This document shows positions 35,373 to 44,843 of a DNA stretch of 64,000 nt, piece after piece. The stretch lies in NCBI GenBank assembly GCA_900129675.1, contig FSRD01000002.1, forward strand, positions 806,001 through 870,000, given 5' to 3'. Position numbers and translations under genes: made by a program. How positions within the stretch are numbered: position 1 is the stretch's first letter; each line of letters opens with the position of its first letter. The notes under the pieces are model-generated. The model was not told the origin of the DNA, made no database searches, and saw only the letters and a list, made by a program, of their open reading frames with translations. Origin of the DNA: Bradyrhizobium erythrophlei (GTDB lineage Bacteria > Pseudomonadota > Alphaproteobacteria > Rhizobiales > Xanthobacteraceae).

Positions 35373-35957
35373 ATGTTGTCTCGAAGGCGCATGCTCGCTG
35401 CCCTGGGAGGGATTGGGGCTATGCCTATCCTTGGACGACATGGCAGGGCGCAATCCCAGGACAGTCCGCCGATATTCCGGACCGCGCGGTATCAATTCAC
35501 GCTGATCCGTCCGCCTGCGGAGTTGCGGCCGGCCGTCTTAAATGACTTGAGAGGCAGGGCGACGTCATTGGCAGCCGTTCCCGGCAAGGTCCTGCTGATC
35601 AACCTGTGGGCTACCTGGTGCGAGGCGTGCCGGATCGACCTGCCGATGCTCGAGCGCTTTCACGTCGCGATGGGCGATCGAGTCGCGGTCGCAGCGATCT
35701 CAATGGACACGAGCGGCCACGCGGAGGTGGGGAGCTATCTGGAGAAGCTCACAATTCATCGCTTGCCGATCCTTCTTGATCCCGACGGGCGGCTTGCAAA
35801 TAATTCGACGGAACGTCCGGCACAGCTCACGGCTTACGGTTTGCCGATTACCTACCTGATTGACGCGGCGGGCCGAGTTGAGGGCTATATCGCAGGTGCG
35901 GCCGACTGGCTGGCGGACGATGCGCAACGGCTTCTAGCCTACTATTCCTCTACCTAG
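35373..35957 (+). CDS. TlpA-like exported thioredoxin-fold protein
   Basis: A 194-residue TlpA/ResA-type thiol-disulfide protein, predicted to act in the periplasm in cytochrome maturation or protein repair. A short RR-containing leader (MLSRRRMLAALGGIGAMPIL) precedes the thioredoxin fold, whose active site is NLWATWCEACRIDLPMLERF (CxxC at about 90-93), with the cis-Pro segment YGLPITYLIDAAG at about residue 155. The start is either ATG 35373 or ATG 35391; neither has a strong ribosome-binding site. No cytochrome biogenesis genes are nearby. Confidence 0.87.
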   Translation: MLSRRRMLAALGGIGAMPILGRHGRAQSQDSPPIFRTARYQFTLIRPPAELRPAVLNDLRGRATSLAAVPGKVLLINLWATWCEACRIDLPMLERFHVAMGDRVAVAAISMDTSGHAEVGSYLEKLTIHRLPILLDPDGRLANNSTERPAQLTAYGLPITYLIDAAGRVEGYIAGAADWLADDAQRLLAYYSST

Positions 35958-36347
35958 TCGGCCAGATCGGACCTGTGGGAGCGTCTGCCTCAAGCGACCA
36001 ACCCGAGCGGCACGATCGTCCCGTCGCTTGCGGAGCCGACGTACGCTCCTCCGGCGGGTTGAGAAAGGCTCAATGGCTGCAAACTTGGGCCAAGCCCGCG
36101 ATAGGATTGCGGTTGGTCTTGAGCTCCTGCGCTAGACGATCTTGGACCGCGTCTTAATCGGAACCAAATCAGGAAGATTCGGCGTCTCGCTGATATCCCA
36201 GAAGCTTTCGTTCCTCTTGCAGGCTAATCGTCGCACCGATGCCTGCGGCCAGCAAACCACCCACGCGGGAGGCAACGGACAAGCGACAAAGTACGAAGCC
36301 ATAGCGATCGCAATCGTCAACAATCCTGATACCCATCAAGAAACACT
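35958..36347. other. Gap, nothing recognised
   Basis: Open frames here have no family features. The IS630 fragment starts at its right edge. Confidence 0.3.
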
Positions 36348-36539
36348 GTGGCGAGTTCGATGTCTCTTATGCCGTGGTCGGCAGTACGCCGCGAGACGTC
36401 GCAGGCATTGGTCTCGAGGGCGCGGATCATGCTGGCCTGCGCAGAAGGCAACCAGAACAAGGAGGCCGCGGCCAGCCTGCGGTCGGATGAAGCGACAGTT
36501 GGCAAGTGGCGACGGCGCCTGGTGACGACCGGAATTTGA
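36348..36539 (+). pseudogene. IS630 transposase N-terminal fragment
   Basis: About 50 codons reading ETSQALVSRARIMLACAEGN and QNKEAAASLRSDEATVGKWR followed by RRLVTT, which is the helix-turn-helix opening of IS630 transposases. The fragment ends where the AraC relic begins (36542). It is complementary in extent to the IS630 C-terminal remnant at 17605-18240. Confidence 0.8.
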
Positions 36540-36541
36540 AG

Positions 36542-37509
36542 ATGAACGACAATGATCTCGAGCATCTGCTTTCGACTCTTGAGGTCGCGGTCGAAGCCAC
36601 TGCTATTTGTGAGGTAAAGCGCGGCGCACGGCTGGTTCTTCAGCCATCGAGCACCATCGAAGTCCATTATGTGTTGGATGGCACGATGCATCTGACGGTA
36701 TCTGGTTCGCCACCGCTGGTGTGCAGGTCCGGAAGTTTTGTCATTGTACCTTCCGGAGCATCACAAGGTCTGGCTGCGGATAGCAATCCTAACCGGGATC
36801 TGCGCAGAGCGGACCGACCGGCGGCGGATTGCGGCTCTACGATGCTGCCGGCGGAAAGCCCGGGGACCTGCGCCTGTTCTGCGGCGTCATCACTCCCAGC
36901 ACTGCAGGGTCATTTGGCCTTGATCGAGTGATAGAGCCTATTGTTAAAGATTTGAGCGAGGCTCCTATCGTGAGGCAAGCTTTCGCTGCGATATTGAAAG
37001 AGATCGGAAATCCTCGCCCCGGCTCGCGCGCGGTGGTTGGGGCACTCATGAAAATTTGTCTGGTGAAGGCGATCGAAAGCCACCTCGACACGCCTGAAAA
37101 CCGAAGGAGTCTGCTTGCGTGCCTACGAGCTCCGCACCTCCAAAAGGTCATCGCCGAGGTACGAGCAAAACCCGGGGCCGCATACAACGTTGAGACCCTG
37201 GCGGTCATCTCGGGCATGATTCGTTCGGCGTTTGCCCGCGAGTTCTTGAAGGCTTATGGAATGACGCCCATACGATTCGTCACCACAATACGATTGCATC
37301 GCGCCGCCGAATTGCTGCGTGCCACGGCGATGCCCGTCAAGATGATTGCCGGGACCGTCGGCTTTGCCAGCCGCAGTCATTTCTCCCGGGCATTTAAAGA
37401 TACCTACGGAATTAATCCGCTTAGTTTTCGAGCCACTTCTGAGCTGCTCGTCGCAATGCCCGGCGACGAATTGGGGGCGGTAGCAGGTCCGCAGTCATCG
37501 AGCGCTTAG
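36542..37509 (+). pseudogene. Cupin-type AraC regulator, frameshifted
   Basis: From ATG 36542 the frame encodes an AraC cupin-type N-terminus (MNDNDLEHLLSTLEVAVEAT, then VHYVLDGTMHLTVSG and FVIVPSGASQGLAAD). Around 36760-36830 homology moves to another frame, which carries RLYDAAGGKPGDLRLFCGVI and on through the effector part to the double helix-turn-helix (VISGMIRSAFAREFLKAYGM, then VGFASRSHFSRAFKDTYGIN). The whole length of about 315 residues is present but split by one or two indels. It belongs to the same broad group as the intact regulator at 45501. Confidence 0.82.
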
Positions 37510-37888
37510 CGCTGCCGACCGTTATTCTCAGTCCAACTGACGAGTTCGTCACGCAAACGAACGTCAATCCGTCGTTACTCAGGTGTAATCCCGACCCCAA
37601 CCGACAGGATGGCCGTGCCGCGTTTACACCCACACGCGACGGCGGACGGGACAACTGCTGCGCCGCGAGTTCGGCTTCGTCGGCTTCCCCGATCGATCGC
37701 TTGGCGCGCTCATAAAAGCTTCGACCCGCCGCCGCTGGCATCAGCCCGTGGGTCGAGCGCAGCAGCACTCGCCGATCCTCGAACTGCGACGGCCGCGGCG
37801 GGCCGACGCGCAACTGTTTCGCCCCGTGGGAAAACCAGCCGGCGTCGATGACGCGGATAAATGTCTCCATCGCCGACAGGCGGTTCAT
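37421..37888 (-). pseudogene. LysR-family N-terminal fragment with damaged helix-turn-helix
   Basis: Starts MNRLSAMETFIRVIDAGWFS HGAKQLRVG, then lacks most of the recognition region before EDRRVLLRSTHGLMPAAAGR and FYERAKRSIGEADEAELAAQ. Homology ends soon after and the frame runs antisense into the AraC relic. Same subfamily as the relics at 33898 and 47700; this is the only one here that keeps the first helices. Confidence 0.75.
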
Positions 37889-37993
37889 CGCTATTTTCCC
37901 CATCGGTTTCAATTGTCAGTAGCGCGCGTAACCACAAAAGTTGAAGGCCCGGCTTCGCCGCCGCCGCGCGCGATGGCGTCGTCCCATGCGGCT

Positions 37994-38032
37994 GAGACGA
38001 ATGAACATATTTTTGAGCGATGCAGATGTTCA
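37994..38032 (+). promoter_or_regulatory. Two-part putative operator (weaker copy) between LysR relic and porin-like gene
   Basis: GAGACGAATGAACATAT with ATGTTCA 32 nt from its first base. It lies 118 nt before the outer-membrane protein start at 38151 and 106 nt from the divergent LysR relic. Confidence 0.45.
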
Positions 38033-38150
38033 CAGACCGATGCTGCTCCGTAAAAGCAGCACGTAGACAAAAGCTGTCTAAGTGCGCCCGATGGGGGGCC
38101 GATGTGTGGCCACTCTGAAAAACCTGATGACTGTCTGGAGGACAATGCTA

Positions 38151-38879
38151 ATGAAGAGGTTTCTACTCGCTACCGTGGCCCTCGTCGCTCTCGGCGCGAC
38201 CGTGCCAGCACTTGCAGCGGATCTCGCGGCTCGTCGCTACACCAAGGCTCCGCCTTACGCCGCGCCGATTTACAACTGGACCGGATTCTACGTCGGCGGT
38301 CACATCGGCGGCGCCTTCAACGGCGACAACAACTTCAATGGCCTCACCACCGGCAACGACAATAACGGCCGCTTCCTCGGCGGTCTGCAGGTCGGCGCAG
38401 ACTACCAGTTTGCCCCCAACTGGCTCGCTGGTATCGAAGGTCAGTACAGCTGGCTGGGCAGCAACAGCAACGGCGTCAGCTTCCCCGGCGGATTCATCTA
38501 TACCAGCAACCAGCGCGCGCTCGGCTCGGTGACCGGCCGCCTCGGCTACACCTGGGGTCCGGCTCTGCTCTACGTCAAGGGCGGCTATGCCTTTTCCGAC
38601 ATCAACGAGACCGTGACCTTCCTCGGCGTGCCGACCGCCTTCGCGATCAACGGCAACCACCGCGATGGTTACACGGTCGGCGCCGGTCTCGAATACCTGT
38701 TCGCCCAGAACTGGTCGGCCAAGGTCGAGTACCAATACTACAACTTCGGCGACGCGAACTTCGTCGTTCCGGCGCAGCTGGCGCCGTTCGGCCGCTTCAC
38801 CACCGACGACCACACTGTCAAGGCTGGCATCAACTACCGGTTCAGCTTGGGCGACCCGGTCGTCGGCAAGAATCTCTGA
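38151..38879 (+). CDS. Outer-membrane beta-barrel protein (Omp25/opacity-like)
   Basis: A 242-residue outer-membrane protein with a signal peptide (MKRFLLATVALVALGATVPA, cleavage after LAA) and an eight-stranded barrel of the OmpA/Omp25-like type. Signatures are YNWTGFYVGGHIGGAF after the leader, ADYQFAPNWLAGIEGQYSWL, a Gly-rich central part, and the C-terminal strand TVKAGINYRFSLGDP. Such proteins are abundant surface structural proteins in Rhizobiales. ATG 38151 has CTGGAGGAC upstream; two earlier ATGs are in frame. A strong terminator follows, consistent with high expression. Confidence 0.9.
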   Translation: MKRFLLATVALVALGATVPALAADLAARRYTKAPPYAAPIYNWTGFYVGGHIGGAFNGDNNFNGLTTGNDNNGRFLGGLQVGADYQFAPNWLAGIEGQYSWLGSNSNGVSFPGGFIYTSNQRALGSVTGRLGYTWGPALLYVKGGYAFSDINETVTFLGVPTAFAINGNHRDGYTVGAGLEYLFAQNWSAKVEYQYYNFGDANFVVPAQLAPFGRFTTDDHTVKAGINYRFSLGDPVVGKNL

Positions 38880-38916
38880 GATCAAGTTCTCTCAGTCCTG
38901 AACTGTCAGGACAGCA

Positions 38917-38946
38917 AAAGCCCGGCTCTAAAAGCCGGGCTTTTCG
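38917..38946 (+). terminator. Strong intrinsic terminator of the outer-membrane protein gene
   Basis: AAAGCCCGGCT and AGCCGGGCTTTT flank a short loop (CTAAA), giving an 11-bp GC-rich stem followed by T-rich sequence, about 40 nt after the stop codon. Confidence 0.9.
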
Positions 38947-39434
38947 TTTGTGCTGCGCAGTTCCATCCCGGCTCACTCTTGTCGCCAAGCAGATTCGAGC
39001 CACATAGCAGGGCGCACCGAAACTCGTTGATAGTAGCTGGTCCGTTTTATAACTCGGGGATTCGGCCGAGGTCGCCTAAGGGGCAACGGACTTGTATGAG
39101 GCGATTGGTGTCAAGGCTCTGTTATGGGCCCATCTGCTTATTCGACCGGACCTGCGACATCTCCTCGTCCCGACTTGCTTTTCGTTCGGCTGCTGCGCGC
39201 AACAAGGATGGCTGTACCGCACTTGCGCTGACACGCGACCGCTCGATCTCGAGCCGGATAAAAATATCGGTCTTGAGCGAACAGTTCGCCGCGAATGTTG
39301 AAAGAGAATGTACGCCGCCGCTCATCATCAGGACGATGCCGCACGCCAGGTCGCGGGCAAACGTCAAATGGACCCGCCAAAACGATTAACGCCAAACAAC
39401 AAACAGGTTTCCCGTTTTTCCTTGGGAGAAGGCC
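38947..39434. other. Gap before the porin relic
   Basis: No gene recognised. A ribosome-binding site TTGGGAGAAGG lies just before the porin start at 39435, which must have its promoter here. Confidence 0.35.
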
Positions 39435-41025
39435 GTGATCAGGACAAAACTCACCACAGCAGTGATCGGCCTTGCCGGTGCGCTGGCGGCCTCGCATGCC
39501 TATGCCCAGTCAGCAAGCGGCGTCGACCAGGAGATCGCGCTCCTGAAGCAGCAACTGCGGCTGCTCGAGCAGAGGCTCGGCAGTCTGCAGAAGCAGACCG
39601 CGGCAAATACCGCAGCCGCGGCGAACGCCAAGGCCGAAGCAAGGTCGGAAGCAAAAGCCGCCATCGCCAAAGCCTCCGCCGCGATTCCGGTCAAGGGCCC
39701 GGTCGCGCCGTCCGGAGTCGTGGTGAAGATGCCGAACAACCGGCCGACCCATCTGCACCGCCGACGACCAGAACTGCATCGCGATCACGACCCGTGTGCA
39801 CTGGGATGTCGGCGGCTACGATTACCGTCCCAACACGGCAGCTACCGCCCCGCAGCGGCTCGACGACGGCGAGAACCTCTGCCGCGCGCGCATCGGCATT
39901 ATCGGCAAGTTCTTCGGCGACTGGAATTACGCGCTGATCTACGACTTCGGCGGCTCCTCCGACGGCTTCGGCGGCACGGCGCCCGGATCGCTTCCGGCTG
40001 GCGGCGCCTCCGGCGTCGAGAACGCCTATCTGAGCTACATCGGCTTCAGGCCCTTCGGCGGCAAGATGGCGATCGAAGGCGGCGTCTTCGACCTGCCCTA
40101 CACCCTCGATGAAGCCACGAGCTCAAATGACATCCTGTTCATGGAGCGTTCCGCGGCCACCAACGTCGCCACCAACACCGCCGCCGGCGACTTCCGCTCG
40201 GCGATCGGCACGCGCTGGTAGAACGACGTGTTCTGGGCCGGCGCCTATGTTACCGGACCGACCACGGGCGCGATCCACTCCGCGTCGAGCGTGGCACCGA
40301 ACGGCACGACCGAGCAATACGGCGCGGTCGCCCGCGTCGCAGGTCAGATCGTCAGCGGGAAGGATTACTCGCTGCATCTCGGTGCCGACGCAGAGTGGCT
40401 GATCCAGCCGCTGCACAATCTAGTGACGGGCGCACAGACGCTCACACTCAGCGACCGGCCTGAGCTACGCATCGATCCGACCACGCTGATTTCGACGGGC
40501 GCGATCGCGAATGCCTCGGGCTCGCAAGTCTACAGCGTCGAAGCGGCGGCAACCTATGGACCACTAATCCTGCAGGGCGAGTATTACTGGTTCAATGTCG
40601 ACCGCGGCGCGGTGACTGGCTTGCCACCGGTGGGCGCACGGAGCGTGAAACTCCAGGGCGGCTATGCCCAGGCCGGCTACGTGCTGACGGGCGAGACGCA
40701 CGCCTACAATTCGGCAAGCGCCTCTTACGGCGGCATCAAACCGGCGCATCCGTTCTCGCTCGATGGCGGCGGCTGTGGTGCGTGGGAGATTGCCGGCCGC
40801 GTGAGCACGATCGACCTCAACGATCAGCTCGGCACCGCAACCGGCATCGCAGGCGGATGGCAGACGGTCTACACGGCGGCGCTGAACTGGTACGTCAACG
40901 GCAACGTCCGCTTCATGCTCGACTATCTGCACGGCGACGTCTCCAAGCAGGCGAGCGCCACCTCGGTGGCGGATGTCGGCTCGAAATTCGATGCAGTGGC
41001 ACTGCGCACGCAGGTCGCGTTCTGA
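39435..41025 (+). pseudogene. Porin (phosphate-selective porin O/P-like) with one frameshift and one nonsense codon
   Basis: The gene starts with a signal peptide (MIRTKLTTAVIGLAGALAAS) and a coiled coil (DQEIALLKQQLRLLEQRLGS), then reads MPNNRPT. An extra C in the run at 39748-39750 shifts the frame; the other frame resumes ICTADDQNCIAITTRVHWDV and continues through barrel strands to AAGDFRSAIGTRW. TAG at 40219-40221 then interrupts the same frame, which resumes NDVFWAGAYVTGPTTG and ends at 41025 with SKFDAVALRTQVAF, a typical terminal beta strand ending in Phe. Full length would be about 530 residues. Confidence 0.85.
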
Positions 41026-41041
41026 CGGAAGTGCGATACGC

Positions 41042-41068
41042 TCCGGGAGCGGCAACGCCGCTCCCGGA
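41042..41068 (+). terminator. Hairpin after the porin relic
   Basis: CCGGGAGCGGC and GCCGCTCCCGG form a perfect 11-bp stem around AAC, 20 nt after the porin stop. No T-run follows. Confidence 0.6.
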
Positions 41069-41183
41069 AGCTTAAGCGGGCGCGGCGTCATCTACGTTGC
41101 AAGCATTGGCCGCGACGTCAGCACAGCCAGGCGCGATAATGCGAGCTGAAATTGTCCAATTTGGCTACCCGCAGGGAGATTGA

Positions 41184-41318
41184 GTGAAGATCGAGCAGAT
41201 CCCGGAGCGTCTCGGCTCGCGGGTCGGGTGTCTCGACGACGAGAATATGGTGCGGCTCAATCAGGCGATGATGCTGTTCCTCTGCATGGCCGTCTCGCCC
41301 AAGGGCGGAGGGAAATAA
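41184..41318 (+). pseudogene. C-terminal fragment of a MazF/PemK-type toxin
   Basis: The frame reads VKIEQIPERLGSRVGCLDDE and NMVRLNQAMMLFLCMA, the usual end of MazF/PemK endoribonucleases. Upstream codons lack the rest of the toxin and no antitoxin is seen. Confidence 0.55.
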
Positions 41319-41444
41319 GCCGCGTGACGACACCCTGACCAACGAGAGTGCAATAGTCTGCGATCGCGCACAAAATATGCTCTGCGCCGCATTCAGACTC
41401 GGGTTGAGCGGAAGAGACTCAGATCGAATAATAAATTACCGACG

Positions 41445-41604
41445 GCCGGTTCTTCACGGGCTGCAAGAACTGTGTGCACGTCTGGCAGGCCGGCGCGTAT
41501 TTCGTGCAGTCCCACATCTATTGGGGATGCTTGATCTGCATTCTGACGGGCATGCGGCCCGGCGAGGTCGGTCAGCTCAAATGCGCCGACAGCCGACGGC
41601 ATTA
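41445..41604 (+). pseudogene. Tyrosine-recombinase (integrase) fragment
   Basis: About 50 codons include SHIYWGCLICILTGMRPGEV and GQLKCAD, where TGMRPGEVGQL is the catalytic-Arg box of tyrosine recombinases. The N-terminal core-binding part and the HxxR and Tyr boxes are missing. It is the only trace of an island integrase in the window. Confidence 0.65.
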
Positions 41605-41949
41605 AACGGCGACAAGTTCGGTGCAACGGCGTGGACAGAAGGTTCAACAGCTCCCAATATCTTCAGCATGGCACCGCGAAGCGGCGCGCCATCTGTGACG
41701 GAAAGTTTGGTCTTGTCTGGTACTACTCCTGGCGAACTGGCCTCTGTTCAAAGAAGAGCGTTGCTCGCTTCAAGGCCCGCCAGGAGGGCGACCGCAAATG
41801 GTTACGCCGACCTCAGACGGCCTGACCAAGCGTTGCAGGCTCATGAGGAAGAGCTGGAGCCGTCCGTCTTTTCATTGATGCCGGCTTCGGTGGAGGAGGG
41901 ACCAATATGAGCATTGATGGCACCCCGACAGAATATGCTGTTCAAGCCA
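41605..41949. other. Gap after the integrase fragment
   Basis: Overlapping open frames exist on both strands but none has recognisable features. Confidence 0.3.
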
Positions 41950-42221
41950 ATCCCCCGACGTTCCCGGACCGGCGACAATTGGCGTCGGCAAGAAAGAAAC
42001 CCGGTGCGAGCTATCTGGAAGGTATCCGGCGGTTCGCGATGCTCGAAAGAGACCAGGAATACATCTTCAAGCTGTCCAGCGTAGGCACCGGTGCGCGCAA
42101 ATAGATCCCGCACCGAAGCGTCTTCAGCCGCAAGCTCGGACGCCAATGCGGCCAGGCCAAGAGTCTGCGTCGGAGCATCGGGGTGAGCTGGAGTTGGCGT
42201 CACGACCTTGATCGGCTTCAT
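41950..42221 (-). pseudogene. AraC regulator N-terminal fragment, paralog of the 1948-2991 gene
   Basis: Starts MKPIKVVTPTPAHPDAPTQT and continues LGLAALASELAAEDASVRDL and FARTGAYAGQLED, aligning with the first 60 residues of the intact AraC protein at 2991. Homology is lost afterwards and the DNA-binding domain is absent. It is divergent from the SDR gene at 42477, mirroring the AraC/catabolic gene arrangement at 2-4 kb. Confidence 0.8.
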
Positions 42222-42324
42222 CGAGTTTTCCCAATTCGTTTAGAGTGTTACACCCTCTAATCGGTCGCCCTTGCTGCGTTGCCAACTTTGTGAAGTCCTC
42301 TGCTTGATCGATAGCTTGCATTAT

Positions 42325-42363
42325 CAGCATATGCTTCTATTTGCCAATTGCAAGCATATGCTG
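42325..42363. promoter_or_regulatory. Pair of AGCATATGCT palindromes forming a larger inverted repeat
   Basis: CAGCATATGCTT (42325-42336) and AAGCATATGCTG (42352-42363) are exact inverses, each containing the 10-bp palindrome AGCATATGCT. Their centres are 27 bp apart. They lie 114-152 nt before the SDR start and look like tandem operators. Confidence 0.55.
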
Positions 42364-42476
42364 CCAAGCGCTCCGCTACCGATATTCGCGTTAAAATGGG
42401 GAAGTCGCGGCAAGGCCGGGAGCGGGCGGCTCAATGCCCTTCGGTCAGTGAGAAATGCCCTTCGGAGTGAGACAAG

Positions 42477-43256
42477 ATGACAGACATTTGTACGACTGCC
42501 CCGACAACGCCGAGCTTTAGGCTTGATGGGAAGAAGGCGCTAGTGACCGGAGCTAGTCGGGGCATCGGATTTGCTGCGGCGGCCGCATTGGCGCAGGCGG
42601 GGGCACAGGTCACTCTCGTTGCACGGTCCGACAGTGATTTGAAAGCGGCGTGCAGCGCGATCGCGAACCAAGGGGGGTCCTGCGACTATGTCGTTCTCGA
42701 TGTTGCTGACTCGAGTGCGGTCACCAAGGAGGTAGGTCGTCTAGGCCCCTTTGATGTGCTCATCAACAGCGCGGGGATGAACCGACCGAAAAACCTGCTG
42801 GACGTTCCGGACCAGGATATCGATGACGTATTTGCGCTTAATGTGAAGGCCCCATTCTACCTCGCCCGCGAAGTGGCAAAAGGCATGGTTGGGGCAAAAA
42901 TCCGTGGATCAATCATCAACATCTCGTCCGCCATGGGACTCGTCGGGAGCCCGCGACGCACCGTGTACTCTGCAAGTAAGCACGCCCTGGAGGGCATGAC
43001 GAAGGCTCTCGCCTGGGACGTCGGAGAGTGGGGCATTCGCGTCAATACAATCGTACCCTGCTTTGTGGAGACCGCATTCACAGCGGGCTTCTTCAAGGAG
43101 CCGGGATTCAAGGATTGGGTCACCTCTCGGATAGCGTTCGGACGCGTCGCCGTTCCAGAGGATTACATGGGAGCCGCCGTTTTCCTGGCGAGCGACGCCT
43201 CGACAATGATGACGGGAGCTGCGCTCGTGGTGGATGGCGGGTGGACTGCCGTTTAG
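42477..43256 (+). CDS. Short-chain dehydrogenase/reductase
   Basis: A 259-residue classical SDR, an NAD(P)-dependent oxidoreductase of the FabG-like fold. It has TGASRGIGFAAAAAL (cofactor binding, about residues 23-30), NSAGMNRP (about 97), the catalytic Ser in INISSAMGL (about 148), and YSASKHALEGM (Tyr and Lys at about 162 and 166). The C-terminus GAALVVDGGWTAV is standard. It is probably regulated through the palindromes at 42325-42363 and, formerly, the adjacent AraC protein that is now a fragment. The substrate is unknown; a tautomerase gene follows. Confidence 0.93.
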   Translation: MTDICTTAPTTPSFRLDGKKALVTGASRGIGFAAAAALAQAGAQVTLVARSDSDLKAACSAIANQGGSCDYVVLDVADSSAVTKEVGRLGPFDVLINSAGMNRPKNLLDVPDQDIDDVFALNVKAPFYLAREVAKGMVGAKIRGSIINISSAMGLVGSPRRTVYSASKHALEGMTKALAWDVGEWGIRVNTIVPCFVETAFTAGFFKEPGFKDWVTSRIAFGRVAVPEDYMGAAVFLASDASTMMTGAALVVDGGWTAV

Positions 43257-43395
43257 GCTGCAGGATCGACCTGGCATGCTCAGAACCTCGGAGGCACTCG
43301 CCGGAGCGCTGCGGGTCAGAACGCGCGCTGCCGAACAAGAGCGCTTGGAAAGCCTAGCAAGAGTAGGCGTCGCATTAAACTGAAAGGAGAATCGG

Positions 43396-43833
43396 ATGCC
43401 GATCTACGTTTGTACTGCCGCTTTAGGACGGCTGACGCCAGTCCAAAAAACGGAAATCGCCAAGGGTATCACCGCTATATATCATGAGGAGACCGGTGCG
43501 CCAGGCTATCTGGTCCAGGTAATCTTCTACGACATTGCGCCAGGCAATCACTACGTCGCCGGCCGACCGACGCCTGCGGATCAGATATGTATTCGATGCG
43601 ACACCCGGAGCGGAAAGACCAACACGCAGAAAAGCCAGATGCTCCGACGGATAATGCAGGACGTCGCCAGGGTCAGCGGCGCTGCCGAGGACGCGGTCTC
43701 GGTCTTGCTGTGCGAACTTCCCGCAGCGAATATCGCGGAGTACGGCCGCGTCGCGCCCGCCCCCGGTGAGGAGGACGCATGGTTCTCGTCGCTACCTGAC
43801 GCCTTGCGGGAAAGGCTCAGGGCCTTGGCCTGA
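43396..43833 (+). CDS. Tautomerase-superfamily protein (cis-CaaD/MSAD-like length)
   Basis: A 145-residue protein that starts MPIYVCTAALGRLTPVQKTE, so that removal of Met exposes the Pro-1 that is the catalytic base of this superfamily. It has about twice the length of 4-oxalocrotonate tautomerase subunits, like malonate semialdehyde decarboxylase and cis-3-chloroacrylate dehalogenase, with the second beta-alpha-beta unit near VSVLLCELPAANIAEYGRVA. Start follows AAAGGAGAATCGG. It lies 139 nt after the SDR gene on the same strand. Three more tautomerase genes or relics are at 60.3-63.5 kb. Confidence 0.85.
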   Translation: MPIYVCTAALGRLTPVQKTEIAKGITAIYHEETGAPGYLVQVIFYDIAPGNHYVAGRPTPADQICIRCDTRSGKTNTQKSQMLRRIMQDVARVSGAAEDAVSVLLCELPAANIAEYGRVAPAPGEEDAWFSSLPDALRERLRALA

Positions 43834-43957
43834 CAAACTCCAAACGAAGCGGAACCTCGCGACCTGCCTGTGCCATCTCTACGCGGACGTGATGCAGACG
43901 CAGGTATGGCGCCCCAAAATGGGAAGCGCGAGGCCTGCGCTCGCACCACTCTACTGA
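43833..43957 (+). pseudogene. Tautomerase fragment
   Basis: About 30 codons read KRNLATCLCHLYADVMQTQV and WRPKMG, matching residues 12-40 of the intact tautomerase at 62668 (RLCRLYADVMQTQTWRPNIG). The N-terminal Pro and the rest are missing. Confidence 0.75.
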
Positions 43958-44293
43958 CGAAAGGACGAACTGATGATCGAGCTTCACTAGCCATCCCGAC
44001 GGCACCGCAAGCCTTCATCCATCTGTATGGCGACAGAAGGATTGCAAATCGCACTTCTGGTTCAAGAATGGTCGGGTGAAGTGGTGCAAATAGATCTGAG
44101 AATGATCGCTTGGCGGTTCTGCGACATTGTACGATGCAGCCCTGCTCGGGAGCGCCATGTTGCTCGACAAACTGATTGATCGCAGCAGGCTTCATCAGCG
44201 GAGTTTCTTCACTCCGGGGATGCTCACAAACTTACTCGCCGGCAAGCTTCGCACTCGCCGGCGAGTCGCCGAGTTGTATGAATATCCGCGACT
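43958..44293. other. Gap, nothing recognised
   Basis: A ribosome-binding site with ATGATCGAGCTTCAC at 43972 resembles the start of a glutathione-transferase gene but is stopped after five codons. Nothing else stands out. Confidence 0.25.
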
Positions 44294-44800
44294 TCATTGC
44301 CGGATTAGCCGAACCACATCCTGCCTCAGGAGATAGAGCGACACGGCCAGCAGGACGACGTCCTTCATCAAGAAGGGGACGTTGCCGGTCATCGCAGGGA
44401 AGCCTCCGGCGGCGACGTCCCAGCCTTCCGGCATGAACGGAATGATGGTGACCGTCGCGATGAAGGTGCCGGTCGAGCCGAGGGCACCAAGAACGCCGAG
44501 CCGCTTGTCCCAGAAGCCTGCGAGCAGCAGGGACCCGAAGGTCCACTCCGAGAGGCCCAGGAAATAGCTGGCGCCGGCGTGGCCAAACACCGGATACAGC
44601 CACCAGATCAGCGGTCCGTTGCTGATGAACGGGACCAGTCTTTCGAACTCGTACGGAAACCACTTCTGGTAACCGAAGAAGAAGAACATGATCACCATCG
44701 CGGTCCGGACGACGTGGTAGTCGAGATCCTCCGCGAGCAGGCCGGACCGGTGCAGCGCGCGTGCAAGCGGGTTTTGCGTGATATTTGAGAGCGTGGTCAT
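44294..44800 (-). CDS. rclC: DUF417 inner-membrane protein (RclC/YkgB-like)
   Basis: A 168-residue membrane protein with four predicted helices, of the DUF417 family to which E. coli RclC (reactive chlorine resistance) belongs. Landmarks are VIMFFFFGYQKWFPYEFERL near residue 35, SNGPLIWWLYPVFG, FLGLSEWTFGSLLLAGFW and FPAMTGNVPFLMKDVVLLAV. The start is ATG 44800 after AAAGGATC. It lies 44 nt after the AhpD-like relic on the same strand and probably shares its promoter, opposite the RclR-like regulator. A second family member is at 58626. The molecular activity of the family is unknown. Confidence 0.85.
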   Translation of the reverse strand: MTTLSNITQNPLARALHRSGLLAEDLDYHVVRTAMVIMFFFFGYQKWFPYEFERLVPFISNGPLIWWLYPVFGHAGASYFLGLSEWTFGSLLLAGFWDKRLGVLGALGSTGTFIATVTIIPFMPEGWDVAAGGFPAMTGNVPFLMKDVVLLAVSLYLLRQDVVRLIRQ

Positions 44801-44843
44801 GGTCGTGATCCTTTCATTCAAGATCTGACGAGGCGCGGCGGCT

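Noticed and set aside
43972..43989. Start of a glutathione S-transferase gene
   Set aside because: Only five codons fit (MIELH) before a stop; too short to support.
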